A stretch of 64,000 nt of DNA from Torreya grandis (lineage: Eukaryota; Streptophyta; Pinopsida; Cupressales; Taxaceae): the NCBI GenBank assembly GCA_037957365.1, contig JARHVA010003635.1:1218501-1282500 (forward strand), in the 5' to 3' direction. Below the pieces are notes generated by a model. The model had not been told where the DNA came from and did not search any database. It was given only the letters and a program-made list of their open reading frames with translations. Position numbers and translations under genes: made by a program. Of this stretch, positions 1 to 12,271 are shown piece after piece (position 1 is the first letter of the stretch; each line of letters begins with the position of its first letter).

Positions 1-1101
1 AAGGGAATATGTTTTGTTTAGATCTGATTATTTTTTGATTAACTTATTTTTTCATGCAAGATTCAGTACTTGGTTATGGAAGTTGTCTTGTTCTCATTTT
101 TTCTCATATTAGATTCACTTTTATTACATTATCTATACATATATCATATTTTTATGGCATGTTTATTTACTTAACACAAATATTGGTGTAAGCTTCTATT
201 ATACAAATATAATGGATCATTGTGTGTTATATCCTTTCTTGTTGGCCTTTCTTCCTAAATAGATTGACATTCTTGTGCAAAGATGATTCTTGGTTATTTT
301 TGATGATCACACCTTCATACTTTCTTGCTTTTTGGCAACACCTATTCTCTTCTTTCTTTCTCAAACTAATTTAATTCCTCTTGAATGAGGTTTTTCATTG
401 AAGAGGAATATTATGTAATGTCAACTCCCTTCTTTGTTTAAGGTTGTCTCATTTTTTATAACCCAAAACTAAAGATTTAGGGTGAGTGTTGGAGATTAAT
501 ATTTATTTATGTTAGTTTATGTTGATCCCAAGTATATTTATTTTTTCATTTCACATTATAATAAATGTACTTATTCTAGATTTTATGAGGTGTCACACAT
601 ATTTTATCCTTTTCTACTAAATTTTGGAGTTATATGTCACATGTAACTCCCTCCACATTTGTCACACCCTTCACATTCACCATATGGAGATTATGGACAT
701 TTAGTACACACTAAAAGGTTGTGCAAAAAAATCTTCTTTCATTATAGCTCTATTTAATGAGTTCTTTCATTCTACACTACAACATTAGATCTTGAGACAC
801 TTGCTTATGGCTTGAGACCCACTCTCTTTCTCATTAATTTTTATTGTATAAGATTGTACTTGGATAATTGTTTATAAGCCTTATTAATACACATGGGTTT
901 TTCTTTCTTTGATTTGGTTTCCTCATATATCAATCTTGTGTCTTGCATTCTTATGGTTGTTTGACTTTAAGGTGACATATTCCTTTGTGCATTCATTATT
1001 TTATACTTTCAATTTTATTTTTATTTCACATGGTATAAATTATAATAATTTACTATTTTTTAGACTTATGAAATCAACCATCTATTTTATTTTGTAGTGC
1101 A
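1..1101 (+). mobile_element. Decayed 3' end and LTR of an LTR retrotransposon
   Basis: A purine-rich stretch (AAAGATTTAGGGTGAG) ends at 486 and is followed by TGTTGGAG, a common LTR 5' end. The next 600 bases look like LTR sequence, with short direct TGTCACA-type words and no long reading frame. The likely LTR end is either near 890 (TACACA) or near 1101 (GTGCA before TTGGTAAG). No second LTR copy was seen in the window, so it is either a solo LTR with some 3' internal sequence or an element cut by the window edge. The gypsy or copia lineage is not resolved. Confidence 0.4.
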
Positions 1102-1865
1102 TTGGTAAGCATTTATCCCCAGGAAGTTACTCTCAACATAACTTAGAGACGATACAGTGTGGTCATTAATATGGTGGAATTTTCCATGGTTAGTTACTTC
1201 ATAGATGTATTCAATATTTGTAACTAGCATCAATATATTTGAGAGACTAAAAATCAATCAAAATATTTACTATTTTACCTTCCTATCTTTATTTATGCAT
1301 ATAGGTTAAAATTTATCTTGTTTGTCTCACATACTATATCATCTAGCCTGATACCATTTTGTGTTATGTTTGGGAACCACACCATCTAACCTGATATGGT
1401 TTTTTTATTTGTTAAACACACTATCCATTCAGATATAGTTGTGTATGTCTCCCTAATTACATCATCTATCTTGATATAATCTTAAATATAAATCTAACTA
1501 TATCTACCAAATTTATCCAGTTATATCCTATTATATCAATTATTCCATTACCATTATCTTTAATAGATTAAATTAATGACACATTTTTAATATATTTATC
1601 ATATTTTTAGATACATGTTTCACCTTAGGCTCATTAAACCAATGGTACCATCCTAGCTAATGCAGTCTCTATCCATATTTAGAAACTAATTGTACTGACC
1701 TACCGATACTATTAGTTTTATATGACCAACCTTTTCCTTCATATTATATTTATATTACACTTATAACCATGAGGTCACCTCTTAAAATATTTCTTGCAAT
1801 CCTAATCCATTTATATTTTACATGGGCTATTCCCTTCTTCCTATTTTATCCATCATTGAAGGTAA
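1102..1865. other. Unassigned AT-rich sequence
   Basis: No recognisable gene or element is seen here apart from the ~41-bp tandem repeat at 1328-1480. It lies between the LTR-like sequence on the left and the CTATT target duplication of element A1 on the right, so 1102-1865 is the older host sequence into which A1 inserted. Confidence 0.5.
1328..1480. repeat. Degenerate ~41-bp tandem repeat, about 4 copies
   Basis: The word CATCTAGCCTGATA and its variants recur with the final GATA at 1350, 1393, 1432 and 1473, giving spacings of 43, 39 and 41 bases. Each unit also begins with CACA/TACA just before the core. The copies are strongly diverged, so the array is old. Confidence 0.6.
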
Positions 1866-1870
1866 CTATT
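1866..1870. repeat. Target site duplication of element A1 (left)
   Basis: CTATT immediately precedes the LTR at 1871 and is repeated exactly at 10006-10010 after the other LTR. Confidence 0.85.
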
Positions 1871-3059
1871 TGATTTAAAAAATTTGGGAATATTTGTGTA
1901 TTATTCCTAATTTAGTTAAAGGGTCTGAGTAGTAAAATCAGTAAATAAATATAAAATAATTAATATACTAATTTTTGTAAATTAAATTACAATTTTGATC
2001 TTTCTAAAAATGGTAATAAGAGATGGAAAATAAGACTTAGTTATAAATTGATTGATACAGCTAAGATAGGGTCTGATATTTACTATTTAAGACAAGGACA
2101 CTATCATAAACTAATATCTAACCTTAATTTTATGTTGGATAGGAAAAATAAAAGTGGATATGATTGGCACTATTTTTGTATTCCACCTCTACCATTATTG
2201 TCCTGAGGAACTGAGCTTTTTGTATTTTATTCACCAGGTCTATGTGACCTTATCCATGAGTTTTGACAAATATAAGTCTATAAAGCTCTCCATAGAGCAT
2301 ATTTTCTCTTCAAATCCTATACTCCATTATGCTTTAATAAATTTTGAGAAAGAGGAGGGGGTTAGTGTGTGTAATATTCATTGAATTTATATCAATACCT
2401 CTTATGTGGGCACACTGCCTACATACCAATACTCCAAAGATGGATCAAGCCATATGTAATTCTCCAACTTGATTTGCTTTGTGAAATTAAGTGTATGAAT
2501 ATTAAAAATGATAAATTGGATGTACTTGAGGTGGTTAGGGACTAGTGTAAGGATTTGAATAAGCTTGTAAGTATATTGGCAGGTTGTATGTAAAGAATAG
2601 GAAAGATTTCTTGACTATTTTTTATTGTATTCTTTCTTGATTAGTGATATTTACCAACCCTTTTCAAATTATCTTTGAATGAGATTTTATAAGAATCTAT
2701 TGATCATGGGTTGAATGTACTCATGTTAGGCTAACAAGGAGAAGGATGGGGAACTAAATGGAATTGACTATTGGGGCCAAAATTACACTTGGAAAGGAGT
2801 GTCAAAAGTGGATAAGAGTGGCATTAGTGTTATATTCCATGTGTGTCACTATTATCTTGAGATGATGGGACCTGGAGGAATGGATGAGTCATGGAAAAAG
2901 GGATCTAGTTCAGCTAAGATCAAGTCTAGAAGGTTATGGATGTTTGAGAATCTGTGATAAGATGCCTATGAGGGTTGTGAGAGAAAGCAAGAGGGACCTA
3001 AGGGTTGGGTGTCATTATCCATGCTAAAGTTACAAATTTTCACATTATATATGACTACA
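1871..3059 (-). repeat. 3' LTR of element A1
   Basis: Read on the minus strand it starts TGTAGTCATAT at 3059 and ends AAATCA at 1871. It is colinear with 8835-10005 over its whole length. The reverse complement of this LTR also appears twice in A2 (22700-23905 and 28335-29539), showing that A1 and A2 belong to one family. Confidence 0.9.
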
Positions 3060-3076
3060 TTTGCCCCTCTTTTATT
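3060..3076 (-). other. Polypurine tract of element A1
   Basis: Read on the minus strand, AATAAAAGAGGGGCAA lies directly before the 3' LTR start at 3059. This is the expected position of the plus-strand primer in reverse transcription. A2 has a comparable G-rich tract in the equivalent position. Confidence 0.75.
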
Positions 3077-5870
3077 CTAGTGATACAACAAAGTGAAATA
3101 CTAGGATAAATTAAAAATAGAAAGCATACCTAAACTTATCTACAAGGGTGAAGCTCATCAAACTATATGATACTAGGTGTGCATAGAGATAACATGCTAT
3201 GAAATATGAATCTACAAGAAAACAAAGAGTATATTAGTTCTTATTGGATAAACTATATCTAAAATAAGAATGTACAAATTTGGGTAAGAGAGAAAGAGAG
3301 GAAGAGAAAGGAATGAATACACCTCACCAAGTATGTGGACCAATATAAAACTGATTATTATGCTGAGTGATGTTAGATATGTTGTATATGTTGGATATGC
3401 TAGATATGTTGGGTATGTTTTACCAAGAGTAATATTGTGAATGGATATGAGTGTTCAATTCTTAAAGAGTGGCTCAAGAATTTAAAGGCTATCCTTTTGG
3501 CTCCATCATTGACCACTGAGTAAAGTTAGGTGGTAATGAATGTGTTAATTGATTTTTGGACTGTGTCCAATCCCTCTAGATAGGTGGCTCAAGAATACAA
3601 AGGATAACTGGTCCTTTGGCTCTATTGTTTCCCTATGAAGTGAAGATATGAACAGATATCGATATGAAATATATGTCATAAGAGATGGCTCTTGAATCAC
3701 ATGAATGTAATGTAATCTGACAATGTTGGCATGGATAGTCGAATGTATGTTGGAAACTAGGCCACTCTTGGCCACTCTAAAAGATGGATAAGCCACTCCA
3801 AAATTGGTGCACTAGGTTTATATGAAATCCACTCCAAAATGTGGAATTAGTATTCTATTAAATCCACTCCAAAATGATGCCAACCACCTATAGAAGGAAT
3901 AAGGCATGTAACTACTGAGAATGTTTGGGTAATGTTGAACTTAGAAAGAAAAGAAAACAAATGTGCCATGAACATTACCCCCAATCACCGGTGTCTAAAA
4001 CATGGATTTTGATCTAGAAGTTATACCAACTATCATATCTAAAATTGGAATTGAAATCCATCATTCCATGCATAATTCCCCTGATATCTAGATTCTTTGA
4101 GTAAAAGTATACTAAAAACTATTGATTTTAAACTAGTCCTTTTGTGCAAAATTATAGTTGAACCTACTTTTATACCTACTTCTAGAAAGTTTGGTTTTTA
4201 TGTTATTTGGATAGGATTGCTAAAAAAAATAGTAGTAGCACCAATGTTATAGTCTAATCTTGGTGTTATTGTCATAGGCCAAATCTAATGACTGTTCTAA
4301 CATTTTCACTATTTGTCTAGTTTGTTCTAACTATTTTGATGTTTTGTTGTTATTCTAAATGTTTTTAAAGCTATATTTTTTATTTTTAGGAGTTATAATA
4401 TCTATGACATAACCCATATTTGTTTCCCCTTATTTTTATATTAGGAATGAAGACCTTACAATGACTTCCCTTAGAATAAAGAGCCTTGTAAGTGTGTTAT
4501 TCTACAAAGATACATGATATAGAAATAATAATTGACAATATATCTCAAGATATAACATGGTTTATAATGAGATATTTTTAGATTAATAGGGGTATGCCTA
4601 GATAGATATACAAATGTAATAGCATGTGTAATATACTTAACTAGAACTAGATGTGTTTGTTTTTAGTTATTATTGTTAGTTGTTAAGGAGGTATGGAATA
4701 TGATGTCCATCATGGCATCCAAGAAATTAAGATAATTCATTATGTAGATTATGGTACTATAAACAATGAGTGAAAATAAGAAATAAAGTGTATAAATCAA
4801 GAATCAAGAAGCATACAAGGGTGGCCAAGGGGCCAAGCAAACAAGAAACATGGGCACATGTCACTCAAATTGGAAAGCAAGCATACAAGGCATGTTCAAA
4901 TGCCACATACACATATAATTAAAACAAACAAGGGTTTTAATGAGGGCCACAATCACATAAAAGAGTATAGATAAAGGACATTGGCAAATGTCCTAAATCA
5001 CACACATTAATAGAAGTAAAAGACATTGCCAAACGTCTTAAAGCACAAATAGGAAACAAAATAGGAATAGAGAAATGAAATTACATCTAGTTATGAAAAA
5101 TAAGAAGAAAAGAATGTAATATACTAAAAATAAAATAAAATATAACTAATCAAATCAAAAAACAAAAGTATGAAAGACGTGGAGTACAAGACTAGGTATA
5201 TGCTAAGAAATACATAAGTGTTATATACTAGTGAGTGTCAATAGAGTAATCTATGTAAGCTATTAAATTATGTACATAAACATGATAACTAGAGTGTGTG
5301 GTGTAGGAATGACATAACCTGGATGGTGTAGTCATGTATAAGATGCCTCTAGGGGGAATATATACCAATGTGTCTTTAATGTAGAATTAGGATGCCCCCT
5401 TAATGGGTAGAGTAAATCAATCAAGGATCTAGATGTCACTATACACACTCAAAGAAGATCAAGTGAACCATGGTAATGTAGATAAATTGACAAATAATAA
5501 CATAGAATAATAGATGTAAGTCTAGCATGATAATAGAAATGTAAAGAATGGATGATGCATATAATTGAAATACTTTTGGTTTTTTTTGAATTATTTGAAT
5601 ATTTTTGGTCTTTTGATATATTTGAATGTTTGTGGATTTTGAAATTTTGTATTATTTTTAGTATTTTGAAATTTTAAATGAAGTATGTATAATCAAGCAT
5701 AGAAAATATGTACAATTAAGGCTGAGAAGAGATGACACTAACCAATGAGTCTTATGGGAGACTCCCTATCATGGTGTCTCATATCAATGAGAGGAATCAT
5801 GCATGGTTGTGAAGCATGATGGAAATGTTGAGACTGTGGCTCTAAAAGCTATATATGTTGTAAATGCTCT
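3077..5870 (-). other. Noncoding 3' region of element A1
   Basis: No protein domain is recognised in this 2.8 kb. It matches the sequence between the integrase and the 3' LTR of A2 (about 25740-28334, reverse complement). One shared block is at about 3596-3790 against 27640-27840. This makes it the family's long 3' untranslated region rather than host sequence. Confidence 0.75.
3372..3416. repeat. 9-bp minisatellite, 5 copies
   Basis: Five consecutive 9-mers with consensus GTTGGATAT (GTTAGATAT, GTTGTATAT, GTTGGATAT, GCTAGATAT, GTTGGGTAT) lie in the 3' untranslated region of A1. No comparable array was noticed in the matching part of A2. Confidence 0.8.
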
Positions 5871-6189
5871 AAAATATCTAAAGTAGAAAATGAGTGTGGG
5901 GACCCCTATAACTCTTATAATTTGATGCAATTATAGGGCTCTTAGGGACCCATATGGTACTAGGATAAGATCTGTAAATATGTGTTTGATGAGTAGATGC
6001 ATGAGATATCAATGACACTGCCCTAGGTGTGAACACTATAAATAGAAGTTATCTAAAATATTAAATTTGTGGAGGTATATGAACTCTCTATGCTAGTCAT
6101 GGATGCCTCCACTATGTCTAAACCATAATTAGAGGAGGAACTATAACTGGTGGCAAAACTAAAATTAGTGGCAAATATGAAATTAGTGA

Positions 6190-6660
6190 CTACAAAGTAG
6201 AAGATGGTTTTGAAGTGGGGAGTGTTAACTCATATAAAACTCCACCAAATATAGCAACCTAATTTGCATGAATGAATTACATCCATCTATGAATTGTAGA
6301 AGTTACTACTCAAAGTTTCTAAATCCATGATTGACAAAGTAACATATCAAAATCTCATACACTATGAATAATAGTGAATGGTGTGGCCATGTGTGTTAGA
6401 CCAACCTATAAAGGAAGTACAATCTCACCCAATGAACTCTATATGTACCCATATAATCCACTGATAAATATGTTTGTTAAGGTAATATCCTTTTCTAATA
6501 TCCCAAATGTTGTAGTAATGTCATAGTGCACATGTTCACACTAGATCCATTATCTATGAGAAGACTATGAATAGGATGATTATGAATGTAAGATATGCTA
6601 AAGAGTGCATGATAATTTGAATCATCCTTAATGATCTCTTACTTTGAGAAGGAGATGGAA
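6190..6660 (-). pseudogene. pol: Gypsy aspartic protease, broken (A1)
   Basis: The minus-strand translation contains LLIDNGSSVN (DNG active site at about 6540-6554, catalytic Asp present). Further on is the degraded gypsy C-terminal motif FDMLLCQSWI at about 6321-6350, which corresponds to the family's LLGRPWI, followed by a VVTSTIH segment like the usual AVPSSLH. These motifs define a retropepsin-like protease that in life cleaves Gag-Pol. The order and wording suggest the Tat/Athila branch of plant gypsy elements, by inference. Several in-frame stops are present. It follows gag on the same strand, and the RT that should follow is absent. Confidence 0.75.
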
Positions 6661-6799
6661 GGTCTAGCTAGAAATCTAGAATTGTATACACCAATCATGT
6701 TGCTAAAAGGATGTAACTCAATTGAAAGTACCCTATATGTATCTAGTGGCAGATGTGCATGACATGCATGGTGAACCCCTATGTGTCCCTTGCTTCTTG

Positions 6800-7700
6800 T
6801 TTAGAATGTTGTGGAAAATGATCTAAAATGATTTTCAAAGCTTTATCTTATGTTTGATTTGCTTGAGGAGGCTCAACTGAAGTTTCAAGATCAATATGAT
6901 TTCCATCTATCAAATCCTATATTTTGTGTCTCAAACTAATGCATCTATTTGTTGTATGGCCTGGTGCCCTATGAAACTCACAAAATGCATGATGATCATA
7001 TCCTCATGGAAGAGGATTTATTGGGTCAAATTATTGAATAAAAGGGATAAATATGATGTTACATTTCAATAGCTATTATAAAACTCTTGCTGGAGAAACT
7101 AGTAGATTGGTAAAGGTTCACTAAGGAGGTGTTGATAAAACAACATGCTGAGTGGGATCAAAAGTTGTATTAACTATTAGTTGATTTTGACTCTTACTAT
7201 AATTGACCTTGGCTTTTATGGGACTTTGTTGTTACTCATGTTTTTTATTTTTGAGATACTTGTGTATTTGAGTTTTCCCATTAAAATTAGTTTGACTTCT
7301 CTTTCCTTTAGTGTGTGACATAATTTAGTGAAAGAAGAGAATCTTTTAAACATAATTGATTCATACAAAGATGGTAAGAGACTTTGTTTGAAGAGATCTT
7401 ATAACTCTTGATCACCCATGGGGCTAGTCATTTTATCCAAAATAGTCTGATATCAAAAAACATAATCTATGAGATGCTCATTTGACCTTTTTTTAATTAT
7501 GAAACTTGGGCATATGAAACCTTATCACCAATGTTAATGCTAAAATGAGCTAGGAATATGTCAGTTGAAGGATTGAATGCATTGACCGACTATTTTGGTA
7601 GACTGTAAAACTATTATAAAGTAGAATCCTTTAGAATCTATGGGAATAGCTTAGTAAGTAGCCAATCATTTGGTACATAGTCCAAGCATGCTATGTGAAA
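6800..7700 (-). pseudogene. gag: Gypsy gag with zinc-knuckle-like motif, broken (A1)
   Basis: On the minus strand a retrotransposon gag domain is visible between about 7690 and 7300. It includes the DWL segment, the FLAHF-like segment and a stretch around DLFKQSLLPSLYESI, the usual 'F..GL.P' part of gag. At 6988-6941 a C-x2-H-x4-H-x4-C arrangement (CEFHRAPGHTTNRC) matches the knuckle-like motif common in plant gypsy Gag. Gag would form the virus-like particle and package RNA. Reading frames change repeatedly and TAG/TAA stops interrupt it. The N-terminus is not defined. Confidence 0.75.
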
Positions 7701-8369
7701 ATATCTCAAATGTGTTTTTGGATCACCCTTACCATCATATATAGTAAAAGTGGGTTGAACAAAAAATTATGGAAAAGTTATAGAAGTAATGTGACATGCC
7801 AATGGTATATGTAATAGATCAAAAGAATCTAAAGCTTACATAGGTATTGAGGAACCTTAATTAAGATGCAGTACCTTGGATTGAATATATTTGATCTTTT
7901 ACATAAGGGTTGCCATATCAGGAGATAAAGATGTACTAGTTGTAGCTAGTGTCATAGAGGTAGGTTGGGATGCTATAGGGGATTACTGAGACATACTTTC
8001 ATCCATAGTGTCATTTGTAACTAGTTTCTCTATGGTTTGGGAGATTGACCATTGTTCACTCTTTGTTATTCTTATTTTAGTATTTTAAGCATGTCATATT
8101 GCATGTCAGGGTGTTTAGTTAAGAATTCTTATAGCTCCCTTTTATAAGTTTCATCAAAACTAATATATTGGCCATTTTTAAAGTAGGAAAACAATTTAAG
8201 ATTTGATTGAATTTTTTGCAATAATTTGTAATAGACAAAGTTTTAGAGAATGGAAGTACTTAATATAGGAAATTTAAATCCCTCAAAATAGTTAACTAGA
8301 AATTGCATAAAAAGGATATGAAACTCACAAACATGTAAGGTGATACCTCAAGGAACAATAGGACCTAGT

Positions 8370-8800
8370 GTATGCATCTAGGGTTTGAAATATAAATATT
8401 TTGACCAATTACTATGAAAATTTGAAATTTGAAGTGAATTTTTGAGTTAGATATGCAAGTAAAAAATAAAAAATTTATAGAAAAATTTATGATTTAATGG
8501 GACCTAATAGATGTAACTAGGGTTTTAAAAAAATAAATATTTTTGAAAATAATATTAAATTTTGAAATTTGAAGTGAATTTATAATTTTAATATGCTATT
8601 AAAAAATTAGAAAATTATTGAAAAATTACTGGGAAAATACTGGGACTTGGTATGGGCAACTAGGGTTTTAAAAAAAAATTATTTTAAAATTACTATGAAA
8701 TTTTAAAATTTAATGCTAATTTTTTAATTTTATTTAAAAGTAAAAAATCATAAAAAATAATAAAAATTAGTAGGAAAATTACCCTAGGGTTTTTAGAGTT
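8370..8800 (-). repeat. Tandem repeat of 124-143 bp in the 5' leader of A1
   Basis: The word CTAGGGTTT recurs at 8378, 8517, 8660 and 8784 (spacings 139, 143, 124). After it come A-rich sequence, TTTGAAATTTGAAGTGAATTT-type blocks and a GGGACYTRGT block before the next unit. On the coding (minus) strand this lies between the PBS and gag. Confidence 0.8.
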
Positions 8801-8819
8801 TTATGCACAAATGAAGTAA

Positions 8820-8834
8820 GTCAAGTTCACCAAA
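8820..8834 (-). other. Primer-binding-site-like sequence of A1
   Basis: Read on the minus strand, TTTGGTGAACTTGAC lies immediately inside the 5' LTR. A2 has TTTGGTGAACTC in the same position (23906-23917). The start TGG fits pairing with a tRNA 3' CCA; I could not assign the tRNA. Confidence 0.55.
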
Positions 8835-10005
8835 TGATCTAACAATTTTGGGAATATTTGTGTATTATTCCTAATTTAGTTAAATGGTCTGAGTAGTAAA
8901 ATTAGTAAATAAACATGAAATAAATAAGATAATAATTTTTGTAAATTAAATTTCAATTTTGATCTTTATAAAAATAGTAATAAGAGATGTAAAAGAAGAC
9001 TTAGATGGAAATTGGCTGATAAAGCTAAGGTAGGGTTTGATATTCACTATGCAGGACTGGGACACTATCACAAACTAATATTTCACTTTAATTTTATGAT
9101 TGGATAGAAGAACTTAAATTAGATAGGAGTGACACTAGTGTTTTATTATGCCTCTTCCTCTATTGTCCTATAGATTTAAACTTTTTGGGTTTTATTCACC
9201 AGGTTTGTGTGACCCTATCTATGATTTTATGATAGTTCAAAGTCTATATAGCTCCTTGTAGAGCATATTTTCTCTTCAAACCCTATAATCCATTATGATT
9301 TGACCAATTTCAATAAATAATGGGGGGTTAGTGTGTGTAAAATTCATTGAATGTGTATCCACACCCCTTCTATGGGCACGCTACCTACATATCAATATTC
9401 TAAAGAGGGGATCAGGCTATATGTAGTTTGCTCACTTTATGTGCTTCATGCAATTGAGTGTGTAAATATTCAAAATGATAAATTAGATGTACTTGAGGTG
9501 GATAGGGACTAGTGTAAGGATTTGAATAAGCTTGTAAGTATATTGGTTGGCTATATGCAAAGAATAGGGAAGATTGATTGAGTATTCTTACTTGCTTGGT
9601 GATATTTTCCAACCCTTTCCAAATAAACTTTGAATGGGATTTTATATGGATCTATTGGTCATGGGTTGAATTTACTCACATTACGTTGATAAGGAGAAGG
9701 ATGGGGAACCAAAATGAATTGCCCATTGGGGAAAAAATTAAACTTGGATAGGGGTATAAAAAGTATATAGGAGTGGCATCGGTGCTATAGTCCAAGTGTG
9801 GTGTTATGCTGATGGGACCTAGGGGGATGGATGAGTCATAAAAAAGGAGTCTAGCTTAGTTCAGATCAAATCTAGAAGGATATAAATGATTGAGAATCAG
9901 TGAAAATATGCCTATAAGGTTTTTTAGAACAAGGAAGAGGGACCTCAAGGTTGGGAGTCGTTATCCATACTCAAGTTACCAATTTTCACATTTTATATGA
10001 CTACA
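8835..10005 (-). repeat. 5' LTR of element A1
   Basis: Colinear partner of 1871-3059. On the minus strand it runs from TGTAGTCATAT at 10005 to AGATCA at 8835, and is followed outside by the target duplication CTATT. Differences from the other LTR are frequent, so the insertion is old. Confidence 0.9.
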
Positions 10006-10010
10006 CTATT
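10006..10010. repeat. Target site duplication of element A1 (right)
   Basis: CTATT, identical to 1866-1870, directly after the LTR end at 10005. Confidence 0.85.
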
Positions 10011-10079
10011 CATGGTGTAGCTTCCCTCAGCATCACTCTAGATGTATTGAATGTAATATGATTCAAATAAAAAAACACA

Positions 10080-11960
10080 TGATCTAAAGGATCCTACTTA
10101 ATTTATCAAAAAAATTGATGATAACATCTATACTCAAAACAAGAGTGGTGCTTTTAAAAATAGTCCTTATGCCACTACAGTTTGGGAAACCAACATAAAC
10201 ATTAGGAATCTTCATCCTAAAACTAATGTTAGAAACCCCCACATAATATTCCATCATATTCCAATCCTTCTCCAATAGAATCTAATCAAAATCCTATTCC
10301 ACCTCTAGATCTAACACAAGCCTTAGAAAAATGGCCCAACAAATGACCCTTATGTGAGTTTTTTATTACAATACAAATCTCCAAATAAAAATCACATTTT
10401 TTAAATGGATATCTAACCCCTTATAATCATTATGAACCAACCAAATACAAATATTATCTTCCATTCTATTATATATGCTAATAGAAACATTATACCTCAA
10501 TCACCAATTTATAATAAAATGCTTTAAAATATTGAAAACAAACCTTTACCTCCCTTCATTGTGTTCATAGACATTGGAAACATTTCTCTAGTTATCACAT
10601 ATGATGAGAGTAAATATCATGCCTTAATATTAAAACATTTATAAATATCTACAATGAATGGGTTCAAACCAATACTTATGATACTTCTAAGCTTATAGTT
10701 AAAACCTTTAATTAAGATTCCCTGTAATGATACAATCAACTTCCTCAATATTACATCTCACAACTTGAGGATTTAGTCAATTCTCTAGTTAATGGATTTC
10801 AACATAATGAACTTCTTAAAAATAAATTTATAAATTTTACTAACACTAAGAAACTCTCTAATTATTAAGCTCATAGTTTCATCAAATGATGGTAGTATTT
10901 AGTGCACAAGGAATATCATAACATGATATATTATCAACTTATCAACTCTTTGTTACTGCTCTTAAAGCCCTCTTCAATACAAGGTCAGGATCTTATCTCC
11001 TAAAATATTAGAAGAGGATTTAAACCAATAAAAATGGAAATATTTACATATGTCTCAATTTGAACCTTCTCAACATACCAAGAGTAAATATTTACAAACT
11101 ACAACCAATGAAATCACCCCTAATTCTTCACAAAATAATCCTTCTGAACCCAAATTGGGAGCATATAAATCAAATAACTAACTTCTCTCCTTACATCATT
11201 TAAGTATGTAATAAATTAATAATTTTTTATGTCCATCCAAACCATACATCTAAACTACTACCCCTCCATCATTTTATGATCCTGATAATTTTTATTATTT
11301 CTATGCCAACATTAATCACTCTCATGAAACCTAGTGTGCACTCAAAAAATTGGCAGTTTATACCATTTTGATAGACAACTTCAATCATGATTATATCACC
11401 AAATAAAAATATAATTAATAGATTAAATTATCTAAAACCTAAACATATAATAAAAAATATACCAATCAAAAACCTCAAATATTAGGTCAACCATCAAATC
11501 CTAACATACATCACTCTAACAAATCCACTTATTTTATTGATGCTAACTATGATCATTATTACACTAATTCCTAATTTGAGAATGTGGAAAAAATTAACTA
11601 CCATCATAATCCAACTCGTAAAGATCCTATTACCAAAAATAAAATTCCTTCTCTTGAAGACTAACTTTTTAAGGATATAATTTTTATCTAGGTTACACCC
11701 TTATTGAGGAGTAGAGTGTTCATGTCCAAACCTCAAACTTAGTCAAACATGGGAGTGACCTTAGATTGTGGCTTGCATAATATCCAAGGCACACCTCTAG
11801 ATTTTATGGGGCTAGATTCCATATTTTTTCAATTCATTTCTCTCTAAGACCTAAATTTGTCACAATGAAAAGGGAAAGTGATGTGAAAACTAATTAAATA
11901 ACCTACTCTAAGTTGTGATGCACCAATTTATTCAAAGATCCACTCTTAGATATATCCTTT
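10080..11960 (+). pseudogene. Possible gypsy gag remnant, heavily decayed
   Basis: Plus-strand frames between about 10080 and 11960 are relatively stop-poor and rich in Asn, His and Tyr. Around 11270-11390 a segment with spaced His, Cys and the words HSHET and CALKKL followed by LIDN resembles the knuckle region of gypsy Gag. A later segment near 11700-11830 is also fairly open but not recognised. No protease or RT follows. The call rests on a weak motif and could be wrong; it may instead be unclassified repeat sequence. Confidence 0.3.
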
Positions 11961-12271
11961 AAAACCTACTAATGAACTTGATGGATAAAATAATTGATCA
12001 AACTCATTTATGGTGTTTTAGGAATGAATATTTTATATGGAAGTTGAATAATATTATGCAACTTGAAGTACTAATCCTAGATTTACACATGATACTAGTG
12101 ACTTATGACACTTGAAGAACATTGTTATTTGCTAACACTTCATACAACTTAGTATAGACTAAAAAATTAAATCTAGGTACATGAAAGGACCTACATATTA
12201 TAACATTATTCATACATTATCCAAATTAAAATTGCATAGAGCACACTAACATTCAACAAGAAGTCTACAAA
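11961..12271. other. Unassigned sequence up to the R1 duplication
   Basis: No gene is seen. The last nine bases before R1 (12262-12270, AGTCTACAA) are the same word that closes R1 at 17084-17092 and R2 at about 34078-34086. Confidence 0.5.

Larger units (their letters stand above)
1871..10005 (-). mobile_element. Ty3/gypsy retrotransposon family A, copy A1 (gag-protease only)
   Basis: This is an LTR element read on the minus strand. It has two LTRs of 1189 and 1171 bp, an exact 5-bp target duplication CTATT, a polypurine tract beside the 3' LTR and a PBS-like sequence beside the 5' LTR. In minus order it carries a leader with tandem repeats, gag with a zinc-knuckle-like motif, and an aspartic protease. 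It then passes straight into a 3' untranslated region near 5870. RT, RNase H and integrase are missing, so it is a non-autonomous internal deletion. The 3' region (about 3060-5870) matches the 3' region of A2 at about 25740-28334 in reverse orientation. All reading frames are broken by stops and frameshifts. Confidence 0.9.

Noticed and set aside
909..1097. 62-codon open frame rich in Phe, Leu and Ile
   Set aside because: Lies in or beside LTR-like sequence, no motif, composition explained by T-rich DNA.
8378..8792. AAACCCTAG words as interstitial telomere repeat
   Set aside because: They occur once per 124-143-bp unit and not as a consecutive heptamer array.
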